Assembly: GCF_030268045.1 (NCBI RefSeq)
Contig: NZ_BSDC01000003.1
Coordinates: forward strand, 62,001 to 126,000
From: Geothrix edaphica
GTDB lineage: Bacteria; Acidobacteriota; Holophagae; Holophagales; Holophagaceae
Reading direction: 5' to 3'
DNA length: 64,000 nt
Part shown: positions 1-8,430 of the stretch, in pieces
Layout of the letters: each line of letters opens with the position of its first letter
How positions within the stretch are numbered: the stretch's first letter is position 1
Position numbers and translations under genes: made by a program
Notes under the pieces: model-generated
The model's input: the letters and a program-made list of their open reading frames with translations, nothing else
Databases searched by the model: none
Told to the model about the DNA's origin: nothing

Positions 1-401
1 TGGTCAACGGGGAGTGTATGACCTGCCACGCACCCCACGCCTCCCAGTTGCCCTCGCTGCTGGCCGGCAATCCCAAGGACCTCTGCCTCCAGTGCCATGA
101 CGGCCTGCAGAAGCAGGCCGAGCAGGCCGCCTCGCGGCACCAGCCCGTGATGGCGGGCCAGTGCGCCACCTGCCACACTTCCCACGGCGGCGAGTCCAAG
201 GGTTTCCCCAAGGGCGACATCCAGAAGACCTGCCTCAGCTGCCACAAGGACAAGAGCGGGAATCATCCCCAGGCCAACCACCCCACGGGCGGCGTCACCA
301 ACCCCTCCACTGGCAAGCCCCTGACCTGCCTCTCCTGCCACCAGCCACATTTCTCCAATGAACCCAACCTGCTCTACGTGGGCTGCACCAACTGCCACTA
401 A
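1..401 (+). CDS. Giant multiheme cytochrome c, C-terminal end (5' end outside window)
   Basis: The reading frame is open from the first base, so the start lies upstream. The visible 133 residues carry six CXXCH haem motifs (CMTCH, CLQCH, CATCH, CLSCH, CLSCH, CTNCH), mostly with a following histidine of the doubled-CXXCH type. The segment aligns closely with the last ~130 residues of the 42-haem cytochrome at 30.4-33.5 kb; shared stretches include GKPLTCLSCHQPHFS and GNP..LCL.CH. It is therefore probably the end of a second giant secreted or periplasmic cytochrome. Known for the family: covalent c-type haems arranged as an electron wire. The total haem number cannot be read from this window. 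Confidence 0.9.
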   Translation, partial: VNGECMTCHAPHASQLPSLLAGNPKDLCLQCHDGLQKQAEQAASRHQPVMAGQCATCHTSHGGESKGFPKGDIQKTCLSCHKDKSGNHPQANHPTGGVTNPSTGKPLTCLSCHQPHFSNEPNLLYVGCTNCH

Positions 402-457
402 CACGCCGGAGCGGGGCCCATCCCAGGCTCCGCTCCCTCCCCACAAACCCTGAACCC

Positions 458-847
458 ATGAGGTCCCACATGAACCGAACCCTGATCCTCCTGTCCTTGC
501 CCCTGACGCTGGGCATCCTCGCCTGCCGCCGCGACGTTGCCCCTCAGGCGACGGAAGCTGCCCCCCAGGCCTCCGCTCAGGCCGCTCAGGCTGTCGGCTC
601 CACCGCATCCGGGGTCGTGCTCGAGACGATGGACGCCAGCAATTACACTTATGTCCGCTTCAAGGTTCCCAGCGGCGAGCTGTGGGCGGCAGGCCCGCAG
701 ACCCAGGTGGCGGTCGGCGACAAGATCGAGGTATCGCTGGAGATGCCCATGGCGCAGTTCCACAGCGCCACGCTGAACCGGACCTTCCCCGCCATCTACT
801 TCACTTCCCGCATCGTCAAGCAGCCTGCCACACCCGCAGCCCACTGA
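458..847 (+). CDS. NrfJ-like small lipoprotein
   Basis: 129 residues. A short basic N-terminus, a hydrophobic stretch and an ILAC lipobox indicate lipid attachment at Cys23 (or Cys19 if translation begins at the second ATG, at 470). An Ala/Gln-rich linker precedes a compact beta domain: a GVVLETMDASNYTYVRF segment, then ELWAAGP, VGDKIEV and a C-terminal NRTFPAIYF. This is the NrfJ-like fold pattern seen beside cytochrome c nitrite reductase and multiheme genes. A paralogous copy forms the first half of the lipoprotein at 16.7-17.6 kb. It follows the giant cytochrome by 56 bp, so co-transcription is likely. A periplasmic helper role is inferred, not shown. Confidence 0.75.
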   Translation: MRSHMNRTLILLSLPLTLGILACRRDVAPQATEAAPQASAQAAQAVGSTASGVVLETMDASNYTYVRFKVPSGELWAAGPQTQVAVGDKIEVSLEMPMAQFHSATLNRTFPAIYFTSRIVKQPATPAAH

Positions 848-875
848 TCCTGCGGAACCGTTCCCGGTTTCGACG

Positions 876-906
876 CCGCCCGCCCCGATCCATGAGGGGC
901 GGGCGG
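876..906. terminator. Bidirectional hairpin terminator
   Basis: A perfect 11-bp GC stem (CCGCCCGCCCC / GGGGCGGGCGG) with a 9-nt loop lies between convergent genes. TTCTTA follows on the plus strand. It probably ends both the NrfJ-like gene and the minus-strand tetraheme operon. Confidence 0.7.
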
Positions 907-909
907 TTC

Positions 910-1719
910 TTACATGAGGTGGCAGCTCAGGCAGAGCGCGGAACCCTGCGTGGTGACCCTGAGGAAAGGCGCCGTGCCGCCGGCGCTCCCGTAGTTGTGG
1001 GGGTCATGGCAGGAACCGCACTGGACCTTGCCCCCGGAGACGTTGGACGGATAGAGGCGCACGCCGACGAGTTCGGTGGGATGCCGCAGGGACTTGTTCA
1101 GGTCGTCGCGGTAGGTCATGGAGATGGGATGGACGCCTGTCAGGTCGTGCCCGATCGTGTTCGCCCCCTGCATCAGGCCCGTGCCGGGGTTCACGCCCCC
1201 GCCCTGAGCCTGCGAGTAGTCCCCATTCCCTCCGCCGGGAGGGGCCTCGTGGAGGGCTCCCATGGCCAGGGTCCCGTCGTGGCAGGAGAGACAGGCCAGG
1301 CTCGGCCCGAGGGGCTGTGGGTCCACAACCCCCTTCATGGTGGCGTTGGAGTACATCAGGAACTGCGTGGTGGTGGTCTCGTGGTTCCAGATGGGGATGG
1401 CTTGGTTGATGCCCGAGACGGCCTGGTGCGGGGTATGGCAGAAGGTGCAGGTCTCGGTGCTGTGGGTGACCTTGTAGGGCCCCGTGGCGCTGAGGTCGTG
1501 GGCCGTGCCGACCAGCCCGCGGACCGGGATCGCTCCCGCAGCGAGGGTGGGTTCCTGGAGGGCCGACACGGCCATCACCGCCAGCCTCGCCACCAGGGTG
1601 AGCGCCGCCATGCACGCCGTCGACCAGATGAGCTTCCGCTCGTTCGGGTCGTACCACCGCCGCCCCCGCCAGCGCAGCGAGAACTTTCGGCGGGTATAGG
1701 CTGGATGGCTCTTTCTCAT
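910..1719 (-). CDS. Tetraheme cytochrome c (paralog A)
   Basis: 269 residues. The ATG has a CCGAGG ribosome site about 8 bases upstream. An unusually long basic N-terminus (about 35 residues) precedes a hydrophobic segment ending VSALQEPTLAAG, so export is by signal peptide or anchor; the internal Met that begins MAALTLVARL is an alternative start. Four CXXCH motifs occur: CTFCH, CLSCH, CGSCH, CLSCH. Conserved blocks are GTAHDLS, IPIWN, SLACLSCHDG, HPISMTY and VQCGSCHDPHN...FLR...ALC. It shares all of these with two other tetraheme proteins in the window (9983-10708 and 28072-28725). It is the last gene of the porin operon and is separated by 173 bp from the spermidine-synthase-like gene. Role inferred: electron carrier or filament-type cytochrome. 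Confidence 0.88.
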   Translation of the reverse strand: MRKSHPAYTRRKFSLRWRGRRWYDPNERKLIWSTACMAALTLVARLAVMAVSALQEPTLAAGAIPVRGLVGTAHDLSATGPYKVTHSTETCTFCHTPHQAVSGINQAIPIWNHETTTTQFLMYSNATMKGVVDPQPLGPSLACLSCHDGTLAMGALHEAPPGGGNGDYSQAQGGGVNPGTGLMQGANTIGHDLTGVHPISMTYRDDLNKSLRHPTELVGVRLYPSNVSGGKVQCGSCHDPHNYGSAGGTAPFLRVTTQGSALCLSCHLM

Positions 1720-1892
1720 GGCGTTCGCCTCGGGGCCGATTGCCGTTCTTACGGCCACCAGAGGCGCAGGCTTGAGCCTGAACCGCGCGGGCCCGGCGGC
1801 CGGTCCGCGCACTCCCGGAGGATGGGCAGACTCTCCCCAAGGATCCAGCGTGAACCGGCAGATTTCGCCGCGCTCTGCCTGCAGGCGCCCGC

Positions 1893-3494
1893 TCAGTCCA
1901 GCAGGATCTCGGGAGGCGCGGCCAGGGTCTTCCGGGACTTCAGCTTGGTGGCGGCGCCATGGGCCTCCATGGGGCACCAGTCGTCCGTGTACCCCTCGCC
2001 GGCACTGGGGAGGCGGTACGGAGTGGCCATGAAGCCTTCCAGATACTGGGCGGCTGGCGGGTAGGGGGGAAGGAAGGTGCGCGGCGTCGGCCGGATGCCG
2101 GGTGTGAGCGATCCCACCAGCGTGAAGTTGACGACGGCGCCCGGGGCGGGATCGGGAGCCTCGAAGGCGGAGACTTCCGGAAAGACGCCCTGCATCGTGC
2201 GCAGGACGGCATTCAGCACCCGGTTCTCCTCCTCGGAACCGCCGGCCACGGCCGCCAGGTTGATGACCAGACCACCCCCGGGGTTCAGGCAACGCTTCAC
2301 CGCCTGGAAGGCCTCCCGGGTGAACATGTGGGAAGGCTCTGTCTCTGCGGAGAAGGCGTCCAGCAGCACCAGGTCGTAGGTCTCCCGGGTGGTCTCGAGG
2401 AAGTGGCGGCCGTCGGCCACGGCCAGCTTGAAGGCATCCTGCCGGTACCCGAAGTAGTCTCGCGCCACCTCTGCCACGCGGGGATCGATCTCTACCACCG
2501 TGCCCGACAGCCCGTACTTCGCCAGGCGGGCGGTCATCACGCCGGGGCCCAGTCCCACGATCAGCGCCCTTCGGGCCCGCGGCACGAAGGACAGTGCCGC
2601 CCGCTCGAGGAAATAGTCATAAGGGTAGACCGGCTCTCCCGAGACCACGTCGAGCCCGCCCTGAATGATCCCGCCGATGAGCATCTCCCGGGTGTGGTTG
2701 GGCGGATAGGTGTAGTCCACCACCCGGATGGGGCCGTAGAAGCTGCCCTGGCGGAAGACCACCTCGGCCCGGGTGCCGGAGTCGAGGACCGTCCGGGCCA
2801 GGGGCGGCGCCTGGAGGAAGCAGAGGGCCGGGAGCGCGATGGCCATGGCCCGGGCCTTCCGCAGGGTGACGCTGAGCAGCCCCCCCGCGAGGAGCAGGAG
2901 AACGAAAGCGCTGCCGCCCGCGATCTGATCCACATGGAAGGCGGGGATCAGCCAGAAGCCCGTGGCCACGGTGCCCAGGAAGCTGCCCACCGTGGAGAGC
3001 GCCGACAGGCGTCCCACGGTACTTCCCGTCTCCCGCACATCCCGGAGGAACAGCTTCACGACGAAGGGCGTGACCATGCCCAGCAGGGTGAGGGGGGCGC
3101 CGAAGAGGATCAGGGCCGAGAGGAGGGCCCCGCCGCGGATACCCGCCCTGGCGCAGAGCTGGAGGACCGGCGCACGGAGCCAGGGCACGACCATGAGCAG
3201 CAGGCCGGCGGCCCCCACCACAAAGGCGAGGGTCCGCAGATCTCCTCGCCGATCCGCCAGCTGGCCGCCCAGGAAGTAGCCGGCGGCCAGCGCCAGCAGC
3301 GTCACCGTGATGAGGGCAGTCCACACGAACAGGCTCACACCGAACCAGGGGCTCACGACCCGGGCCCCGAGGACCTCAATCTCCATCACCGCAGCGCCGC
3401 AGAGCACCGCCGTGGCCAGGACCAGCAGGCGGCCAAGGCCCCCGAGGCCGGATGCGCCCTGGGGCCCTGCCGAAGCCGCAATCCCGGAACTCAT
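1893..3494 (-). CDS. Membrane-anchored spermidine synthase-like protein
   Basis: 533 residues in two parts. Residues ~20-225 form about seven hydrophobic helices. Residues ~245-530 form a Rossmann methyltransferase/aminopropyltransferase domain with VGLGPG at 313-318, the acidic VEID at 334-337, ADGRHFL, and LLDAFS. This is the fused-MFS/spermidine synthase arrangement. The canonical GGGxG and catalytic DxxDP pattern of true spermidine synthases is altered, so the substrate may not be putrescine. The ATG lies one base after the stop of the PpiC gene, so translation is probably coupled. It sits inside the porin-cytochrome operon, which suggests a role in building or modifying the conduit; this is inference. 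Confidence 0.8.
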   Translation of the reverse strand: MSSGIAASAGPQGASGLGGLGRLLVLATAVLCGAAVMEIEVLGARVVSPWFGVSLFVWTALITVTLLALAAGYFLGGQLADRRGDLRTLAFVVGAAGLLLMVVPWLRAPVLQLCARAGIRGGALLSALILFGAPLTLLGMVTPFVVKLFLRDVRETGSTVGRLSALSTVGSFLGTVATGFWLIPAFHVDQIAGGSAFVLLLLAGGLLSVTLRKARAMAIALPALCFLQAPPLARTVLDSGTRAEVVFRQGSFYGPIRVVDYTYPPNHTREMLIGGIIQGGLDVVSGEPVYPYDYFLERAALSFVPRARRALIVGLGPGVMTARLAKYGLSGTVVEIDPRVAEVARDYFGYRQDAFKLAVADGRHFLETTRETYDLVLLDAFSAETEPSHMFTREAFQAVKRCLNPGGGLVINLAAVAGGSEEENRVLNAVLRTMQGVFPEVSAFEAPDPAPGAVVNFTLVGSLTPGIRPTPRTFLPPYPPAAQYLEGFMATPYRLPSAGEGYTDDWCPMEAHGAATKLKSRKTLAAPPEILLD

Positions 3495-3495
3495 C

Positions 3496-5127
3496 TCAGC
3501 GCACCACCGGGCTGTTCAGGTTCTCCGGGAAGGTCTTCACGGAAAGCCCGGCCTTGCCCTCGCCGTCCAGGTACCGCTTCACCACGGCGGCGCCCTCGAC
3601 CTTCACGAAGTCCTTCTGGACCTGCTCCAGGCAGTCCTTGAAGGGCAGCACCTCACCGGGCCTCCGCTCCAGCACCTTGAAGAGCATGGAACCCTCGGGA
3701 CTGGGCACGGGGCCGACGAGCGACCCCAGGGGCTGCTTCAGCATGGCCACCACGGCTTCCTTGGGCAGCACCTTCTGCAGGCCGGAGACCTCCAGCCAGC
3801 CTGCATCCCACTGGCCCGTGGATTCCTTGATGGCGTACTTGTCCACGAGCTGCTTCCAGGGCACTCCCTTCTGGGCCTCCCGCGCCGCCTGGTCCACCGT
3901 CTCAGGCAGGTCGGCCACCAGCAGGTAGACCTTCACCGCACCGATGGAGCGGAAGTGTTCGAGGTGCGCCTGATAGTGCGCGCTCAGTTCGGCCTCCTGC
4001 GGTTTGTAATCCTTCAGGAAGATCTGGGAGAACAGGTTGAAGGCCGCGGCCCGCTCCGAATCCCAGATGGCGGCCTTGATGCCGGGCTCCTTGGGCAGAC
4101 CCGCCTTCTCGGCTGCGAGGGTCAGCCGCAGGTCATCCGCCATGAGGTCAAGGAACTTCCCCTTGGTCTCGGGACCAAGGCCGTGGCTCGCCCCGCCCAC
4201 GTTCATGGCCTCGCCCATGAACAGCTTGAGGGCCTTCAGCGTGATCTCCTTGGAACCCACCTTCCCCGCCACACGCTTCTCGTCCCCCTCCACGGGAACG
4301 GTGGTGCGGTCGATGCTGAGCACGGCTCGGTCCGCCTTCAGCGGGTAGGTGGCCCGCAGCGGCGCCAACACCGCCGGGCGGCGCTGGGTCTGGTTCATTT
4401 CCTCGAGGCCCGCCAGGAGGGCGGCCTTGTTCTGTTCGAAATCCGCGTCCGTGGGCGCCTTGACCTCCCGGACCTGGGCCACGTGCCAACCGAATTCGCT
4501 CTGGAAGGGGCCGCGCAGTTCGCCCACCTTGGCGCCGAAGACCGGGTCCGCGAAGGCCTGGACCACCTGGTCCCGCTTGATCCAGCCCAGATTCCCGTGG
4601 TTGCTCGCGGTGGAAGGGTCGATGGAAAGGGCCGTGGCGACCTTCTCGAAGCCTTCCCCCTTCTGGATCCGGCCCAGGGCCGCTTTCGCCTCGCTCTCGG
4701 TCTTGCAGACCAGGTGCACCACGCGGCGCTGCTCGTTCGACGCCATGAAATGGGCCTTGGCTGCGGCTTCCGTGAGGGGCGGAGCCCCGGGCTGGCGGTC
4801 CAGGTAGGCCCTGCTCAGCACCGCCACCCGGTTCTGCACCTTGAATGCTTCCCAGTTTTCGCCCTCCAGCAGGCCCCGCCGCTCAGCCTGTTGCCAGGCG
4901 ACTTCGCGCCTCAGCAGGTCCTCCAGGGCCACAGCCGGAGTGGCGGCCGGGTGGTGCTCCAGGTAGTAGGTCCACTCGGGCTGCCCCACCCAGGCGCGTC
5001 CCACCTGCGCCACAGGATGGGTCGGCTTGTCGCAGCCAAAGGCCGCGACCAAGAGGATCAGCGCCCCGGCCCACAGCGGGCGGCGAGGGCGGGCGGTTTC
5101 CGGGTGCTGTTCCGAGGGTGTGCGCAT
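3496..5127 (-). CDS. PpiC/SurA-type peptidyl-prolyl isomerase lipoprotein
   Basis: 543 residues from an ATG preceded by CCAGGAG; longer upstream frames lack a signal. The N-terminus has a hydrophobic run and lipobox AAFGC (Cys32). A SurA-like N-terminal helical segment is followed by a parvulin domain at ~134-220 (VHLVCKTE, GNLGWI, FGAKVGELRGPFQSEFGWH). A second, degenerate parvulin-like domain near the C-terminus has KVYLLVADLPE, WDAGWLEVS and VGPVPSPEG. A paralog lies at 28.8 kb. PpiC chaperones help exported proteins fold; here the likely clients are the cytochromes or barrel encoded alongside. It is 61 bp after the octaheme-type gene. Confidence 0.88.
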   Translation of the reverse strand: MRTPSEQHPETARPRRPLWAGALILLVAAFGCDKPTHPVAQVGRAWVGQPEWTYYLEHHPAATPAVALEDLLRREVAWQQAERRGLLEGENWEAFKVQNRVAVLSRAYLDRQPGAPPLTEAAAKAHFMASNEQRRVVHLVCKTESEAKAALGRIQKGEGFEKVATALSIDPSTASNHGNLGWIKRDQVVQAFADPVFGAKVGELRGPFQSEFGWHVAQVREVKAPTDADFEQNKAALLAGLEEMNQTQRRPAVLAPLRATYPLKADRAVLSIDRTTVPVEGDEKRVAGKVGSKEITLKALKLFMGEAMNVGGASHGLGPETKGKFLDLMADDLRLTLAAEKAGLPKEPGIKAAIWDSERAAAFNLFSQIFLKDYKPQEAELSAHYQAHLEHFRSIGAVKVYLLVADLPETVDQAAREAQKGVPWKQLVDKYAIKESTGQWDAGWLEVSGLQKVLPKEAVVAMLKQPLGSLVGPVPSPEGSMLFKVLERRPGEVLPFKDCLEQVQKDFVKVEGAAVVKRYLDGEGKAGLSVKTFPENLNSPVVR

Positions 5128-5188
5128 GGGAGACTCCTGGTCGGGTGCCGGCCCCGGAAACGGCGCTGAAGGGGACACGGCGGAACGC

Positions 5189-6514
5189 TCAGTAGCGTGT
5201 CTGGACGTGATCGTAGCCATGGCAGGTGAGCGTGCAGGTGCCGTGGCCCACACCATTTCTACTAAATTCAACCGCGCCTACAGTGGAGCGGGTCACAACT
5301 GCGGTATCGAACTGGATGAGCGCGGGCTGGCTCATGGAGCCGTGCGCCGTGTGGCAGGTGGCGCAGGGCGTCGGCACGCCAAGCCCCGCCGGCGGCGCCA
5401 GCGGGCGGCCCGCCTGGATCTCCCGCACCGTGCGGAGTCCCTTGACGGGCGCCTTCAGAGATGAGGCCGTGGTGAACCCCAGGAGGTGCTCCCGGTGGAA
5501 GGGGAAGGACCGGTTGGATTCGATGGAACGCTGGTCGTGGCAGGTGTAGCACAGGTCGTTGGAGCGCGCCCCCAGGAGCCCTGCATCGCGTTCGTAGCCG
5601 TAGCTGGCCTTCAGGAGGGAGGGGAAGCGCGACACGTGGGGCCCGCGGAGCCCCGTGGGATCGGGGTTGGCATGGCACGAGGTGCAGTCCAGGGGATCCT
5701 GGTTAGGGCTGGTGCGGAGGCTCGGCAGGTCCATGCGGTCCGAGGCCTTGCGCCCCATGCGATGGCTGGAGGCTGCGCCCTTGCTGAAGAGCAGCCCCAC
5801 ATCCGCCTTCCCCTGTTCCAGCGGCGCAGCCTCGTTCCCCGCATGGCAGCCGAAGCAGACCTGGGAGGCGGAGGCCGGTTTGACGCCGCGCAGAAGCTGG
5901 CCCCTGGCGTCGAAGGCGAGGGCCCGCAGCTTCTTGGGCGTCCGCCCGTGGGGATCGTGGCAAGCCGAGCAGCCCGACCGCAAGACCACCCGCGTGGGCC
6001 CCGCACCTACCACGCGGGTATAGCGAGCGGCAAGACTGCCGGGCCTCTGATTCACATGATCGGAACCACCGGCCGGCACCAGCAGCCCCTCCTCCCCCTG
6101 GCGCGACAGCCCCAGGGAACCGGCGCCTGCGGGAACCAGGCCCACGGCCCGGCCCAGCGTCTGACCCAGCCCCGGGCCAGCGGCCAGCGACTTGGAGGCG
6201 CTGGCCGGCAGCGGGTTCATGTGACAGGCCAGGCAGGCGGCATCGATGGCACTGCGCCTGATGCGGGCGACCTCCTCCCGACTGGCGGGATGACGTGACG
6301 CGGCCATGGGGGAGTTGTGCTCAGCGTGGCAGCCGGCGCAGCCCCGGTGGGCCTCTGAGGGGGCCGTTGGCGGGGCGGCCGGCGAGGCCAGCGCAAGAAG
6401 GCCTGCCAACACAAAGAGGCCCAGGCCGCGGCTGACCGCAGCCCTCCAACGACCCCATCGCCCGAAGGCCCGAGGCACCTGGAGAGATCGGTCCTGCCGA
6501 AGTCCGTGTGGCAT
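5189..6514 (-). CDS. Multiheme cytochrome c with seven CXXCH and one CX3CH
   Basis: 441 residues. An N-terminal hydrophobic segment (LGLFVLAGLLALASPAAP) directs export. Haem motifs in order are CAGCH, CLACH, CSACH, CFGCH, CTSCH, CYTCH, CATCH and the atypical CTLTCH eleven residues before the end. The ATG overlaps the stop of the upstream barrel gene by one base (TGATG), so the two are almost certainly made together. By analogy with porin-cytochrome complexes, it is a candidate for the periplasmic cytochrome that plugs the barrel. No PpiC, NHL or OB domain is present. Confidence 0.85.
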   Translation of the reverse strand: MPHGLRQDRSLQVPRAFGRWGRWRAAVSRGLGLFVLAGLLALASPAAPPTAPSEAHRGCAGCHAEHNSPMAASRHPASREEVARIRRSAIDAACLACHMNPLPASASKSLAAGPGLGQTLGRAVGLVPAGAGSLGLSRQGEEGLLVPAGGSDHVNQRPGSLAARYTRVVGAGPTRVVLRSGCSACHDPHGRTPKKLRALAFDARGQLLRGVKPASASQVCFGCHAGNEAAPLEQGKADVGLLFSKGAASSHRMGRKASDRMDLPSLRTSPNQDPLDCTSCHANPDPTGLRGPHVSRFPSLLKASYGYERDAGLLGARSNDLCYTCHDQRSIESNRSFPFHREHLLGFTTASSLKAPVKGLRTVREIQAGRPLAPPAGLGVPTPCATCHTAHGSMSQPALIQFDTAVVTRSTVGAVEFSRNGVGHGTCTLTCHGYDHVQTRY

Positions 6515-8292
6515 CAACGCTGCCCAAAACGGTAGAGGGCGACGGTGTCGAAGGCCCGCAGGAGGTCGACCAGGAACTGGGTGTAGCGGATGCCGTCCTG
6601 CCGCCGCACCACCTGGACCGAGAACCGCACATCCAGCAGGCCGGAGTTCAGGTCCAGATGGGTGCCGACGGTGGTGATGGCCGGGCTCTGGGAGGCCTGG
6701 TAGCGGGTCCAGAGGATGCCGTAGGGGAATCGACCCACACTGGAATTGAAGTTCAGCGTATAGAAGGAGGACGAGCTGGCCCGGTCGCCCATAACCAGGT
6801 AGGCCGGAAGGTCTGCCTGGGCCGTGGAGGTCATGGACTGCTCCGAGCGCCCAAAGCCGACCGAGCCGGAGAGCGTGGACCGCCCGAACAGCTCCGAGGC
6901 GTTCAGAGCCAGGTTCCGCTCCTCCCGGTGCACCCCCGCGAGGCCCAAGCCGTCGTCCCGGCGGAGGTCCCCCATGGTGAAGATGCGCAGGCCCTCCGCC
7001 ATCCTCAGGTCGCCGGTGATCCGCACCCAGTCCATCTTCCCGCCCTGCTCGTTCCGGATGTGGAACAGCTCGCTGGAGAAGCCGAGCTTGCCACCCTGGA
7101 GGATCCGCCGCCGCTGCATCTCCTGGGCCAGCTCCGAGGGCACGTAGCCCGGCGCATAGTCGTCCTGCACGCGACGCTGGAAGGCCTGGTCCGACAGGTA
7201 GAAGAGAGCCCGCTTCACCAGCGTGGGGACATCGCCCCCCTCGGAGATCCCCAGGTGGAAGGAGCGGGTGATCCCTTCGGCAGTGGAGGTCCCTGCGCCG
7301 GTGCTGAGGCCGTTGCTGTGCACCTGGGCGATGCTCATGTCCGCGGACACCCGCCACTGGGCCGTCAGCGCATAGGAGCCCCCCAGGGTCAGGGCCCCCT
7401 GCCGCGAACCGGGGAATCCTGCCGAAGCGGATTGATCGCTGGCCGAGAAGGCGCCGAAGGTGGAGAAACGTTCCACCGAGTAGATCAGCGACTGGGCAGC
7501 AGAATTCGACGCGGCCCGCCCCGCGGGGCTCTCGGATTCGTTGCGCCCCACATTGGTCTGGGTGATCCAGGCGCCCCACTGGCCCATCAGGTCGGCGGAC
7601 AGGCCTGTGGTGTGGGAGTCGGCCATGCCCTCGGCCGTCACGCTGGTGCGGAAGAACCAGGTGGGAGCCAACTTCGTCTCGAGGCTGCCGTACAAGAAAT
7701 CGTCCTTGAAGGCCGGACCACTACCCCGGGTGGCGAACTCCTGGTGGGTGGCCGTGAGATGGACCCGGGTGCCGCCGTACTGCTGGTTGGCGGTCAGGGT
7801 GCTGAGGGACCACGACTCGCCCTCCCCTGCCTGGCTGGCCGTTCCGTGCCGCAGGGTGATCTGCAGATCCTGGACCGTGCGCCCGCGATAGTTCAGGGCT
7901 GCACCGATGACGTCGTTATTGACCCGGGAGTAGCCCGCAAGGCTCGGCGACTGGGCGTGGACATAGTCCAGGCTCAGGTGGAAGGGGCGGTAGGGGAACA
8001 GGGTGGCCCGGAGGCCGTAGGTGTTGAGCCCCAGGGCGGACTGGGTTCCCGCCTCGCTGGAGAAGCGCTGGTAGTCCAAAGCTCCTGTCAGGGCCAGCGT
8101 GCCCAGCCGGTAGTCGATGACGGGCATGGACAGAGTGAAGTCGTAGTTGGCCTGCGTCATGTCGCTGGCCGACTGGTTCGACTGCCAGCGGGTGTAGTGG
8201 AGCTTGAAGGCCTGATTGAGCAGGAGGGCATCCTGGGCATGCCCACCCACCGCGGCGCTTGCCAGGGCTAAGCTCAGCAGAGGGACCTTCAA
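6514..8292 (-). CDS. Outer-membrane beta-barrel of a porin-cytochrome conduit
   Basis: 592 residues. I chose the TTG at 8292 because it gives a clean signal peptide (KVPLLSLALASAAVGGHAQ). Its leader also matches the tetraheme gene at 10.7 kb almost base for base: C-tract, then CGGAGCAAC, then start, then AAG. An in-frame ATG at 8340 would add 16 residues. The mature protein is a string of alternating polar/aromatic amphipathic strands with no haem motif or helical domain, and ends in a strand finishing YRFGQR. MtrB/PioB-type barrels have this size and build, but I see no family-specific motif. It is first in the operon with the octaheme-type cytochrome, PpiC, spermidine-synthase-like and tetraheme genes. 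Confidence 0.75.
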   Translation of the reverse strand: MKVPLLSLALASAAVGGHAQDALLLNQAFKLHYTRWQSNQSASDMTQANYDFTLSMPVIDYRLGTLALTGALDYQRFSSEAGTQSALGLNTYGLRATLFPYRPFHLSLDYVHAQSPSLAGYSRVNNDVIGAALNYRGRTVQDLQITLRHGTASQAGEGESWSLSTLTANQQYGGTRVHLTATHQEFATRGSGPAFKDDFLYGSLETKLAPTWFFRTSVTAEGMADSHTTGLSADLMGQWGAWITQTNVGRNESESPAGRAASNSAAQSLIYSVERFSTFGAFSASDQSASAGFPGSRQGALTLGGSYALTAQWRVSADMSIAQVHSNGLSTGAGTSTAEGITRSFHLGISEGGDVPTLVKRALFYLSDQAFQRRVQDDYAPGYVPSELAQEMQRRRILQGGKLGFSSELFHIRNEQGGKMDWVRITGDLRMAEGLRIFTMGDLRRDDGLGLAGVHREERNLALNASELFGRSTLSGSVGFGRSEQSMTSTAQADLPAYLVMGDRASSSSFYTLNFNSSVGRFPYGILWTRYQASQSPAITTVGTHLDLNSGLLDVRFSVQVVRRQDGIRYTQFLVDLLRAFDTVALYRFGQR

Positions 8293-8304
8293 GGTTGCTC
8301 CGGT

Positions 8305-8312
8305 GGGGGGGG
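8305..8312 (-). promoter_or_regulatory. C8 tract in the barrel-gene leader
   Basis: Eight consecutive C on the minus strand, 12 bases before the TTG start and directly before the CGGAG ribosome site. The same layout precedes the tetraheme genes. Confidence 0.5.
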
Positions 8313-8323
8313 TAGGGCTTTCT

Positions 8324-8337
8324 ATACCATTTGGTAT
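8324..8337. promoter_or_regulatory. Inverted repeat in the barrel/GT9 divergent region
   Basis: ATACCA-TT-TGGTAT dyad in the 138-bp gap between the barrel gene and the divergent SEC-C/TPR gene. A TATGAT -10-like hexamer on the minus strand lies next to it. It may be an operator or part of a promoter; no regulator is identified. Confidence 0.35.
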
Positions 8338-8430
8338 CATAATGCCTGGAGGCCCGCGTGCCCCCGACTTGTGACCAAATGCCAGGGCTGTTTCCAGACC
8401 TGGCGCAGGCTCCGGAAAAGGCAGTCGCCC

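Noticed and set aside
8293-8340. ATG start for the barrel gene at 8340
   Set aside because: It has a poor ribosome site and adds a polar N-terminus before the signal peptide; the TTG at 8292 has a CGGAG site and a leader matching that of tetraheme B. Kept as an alternative.
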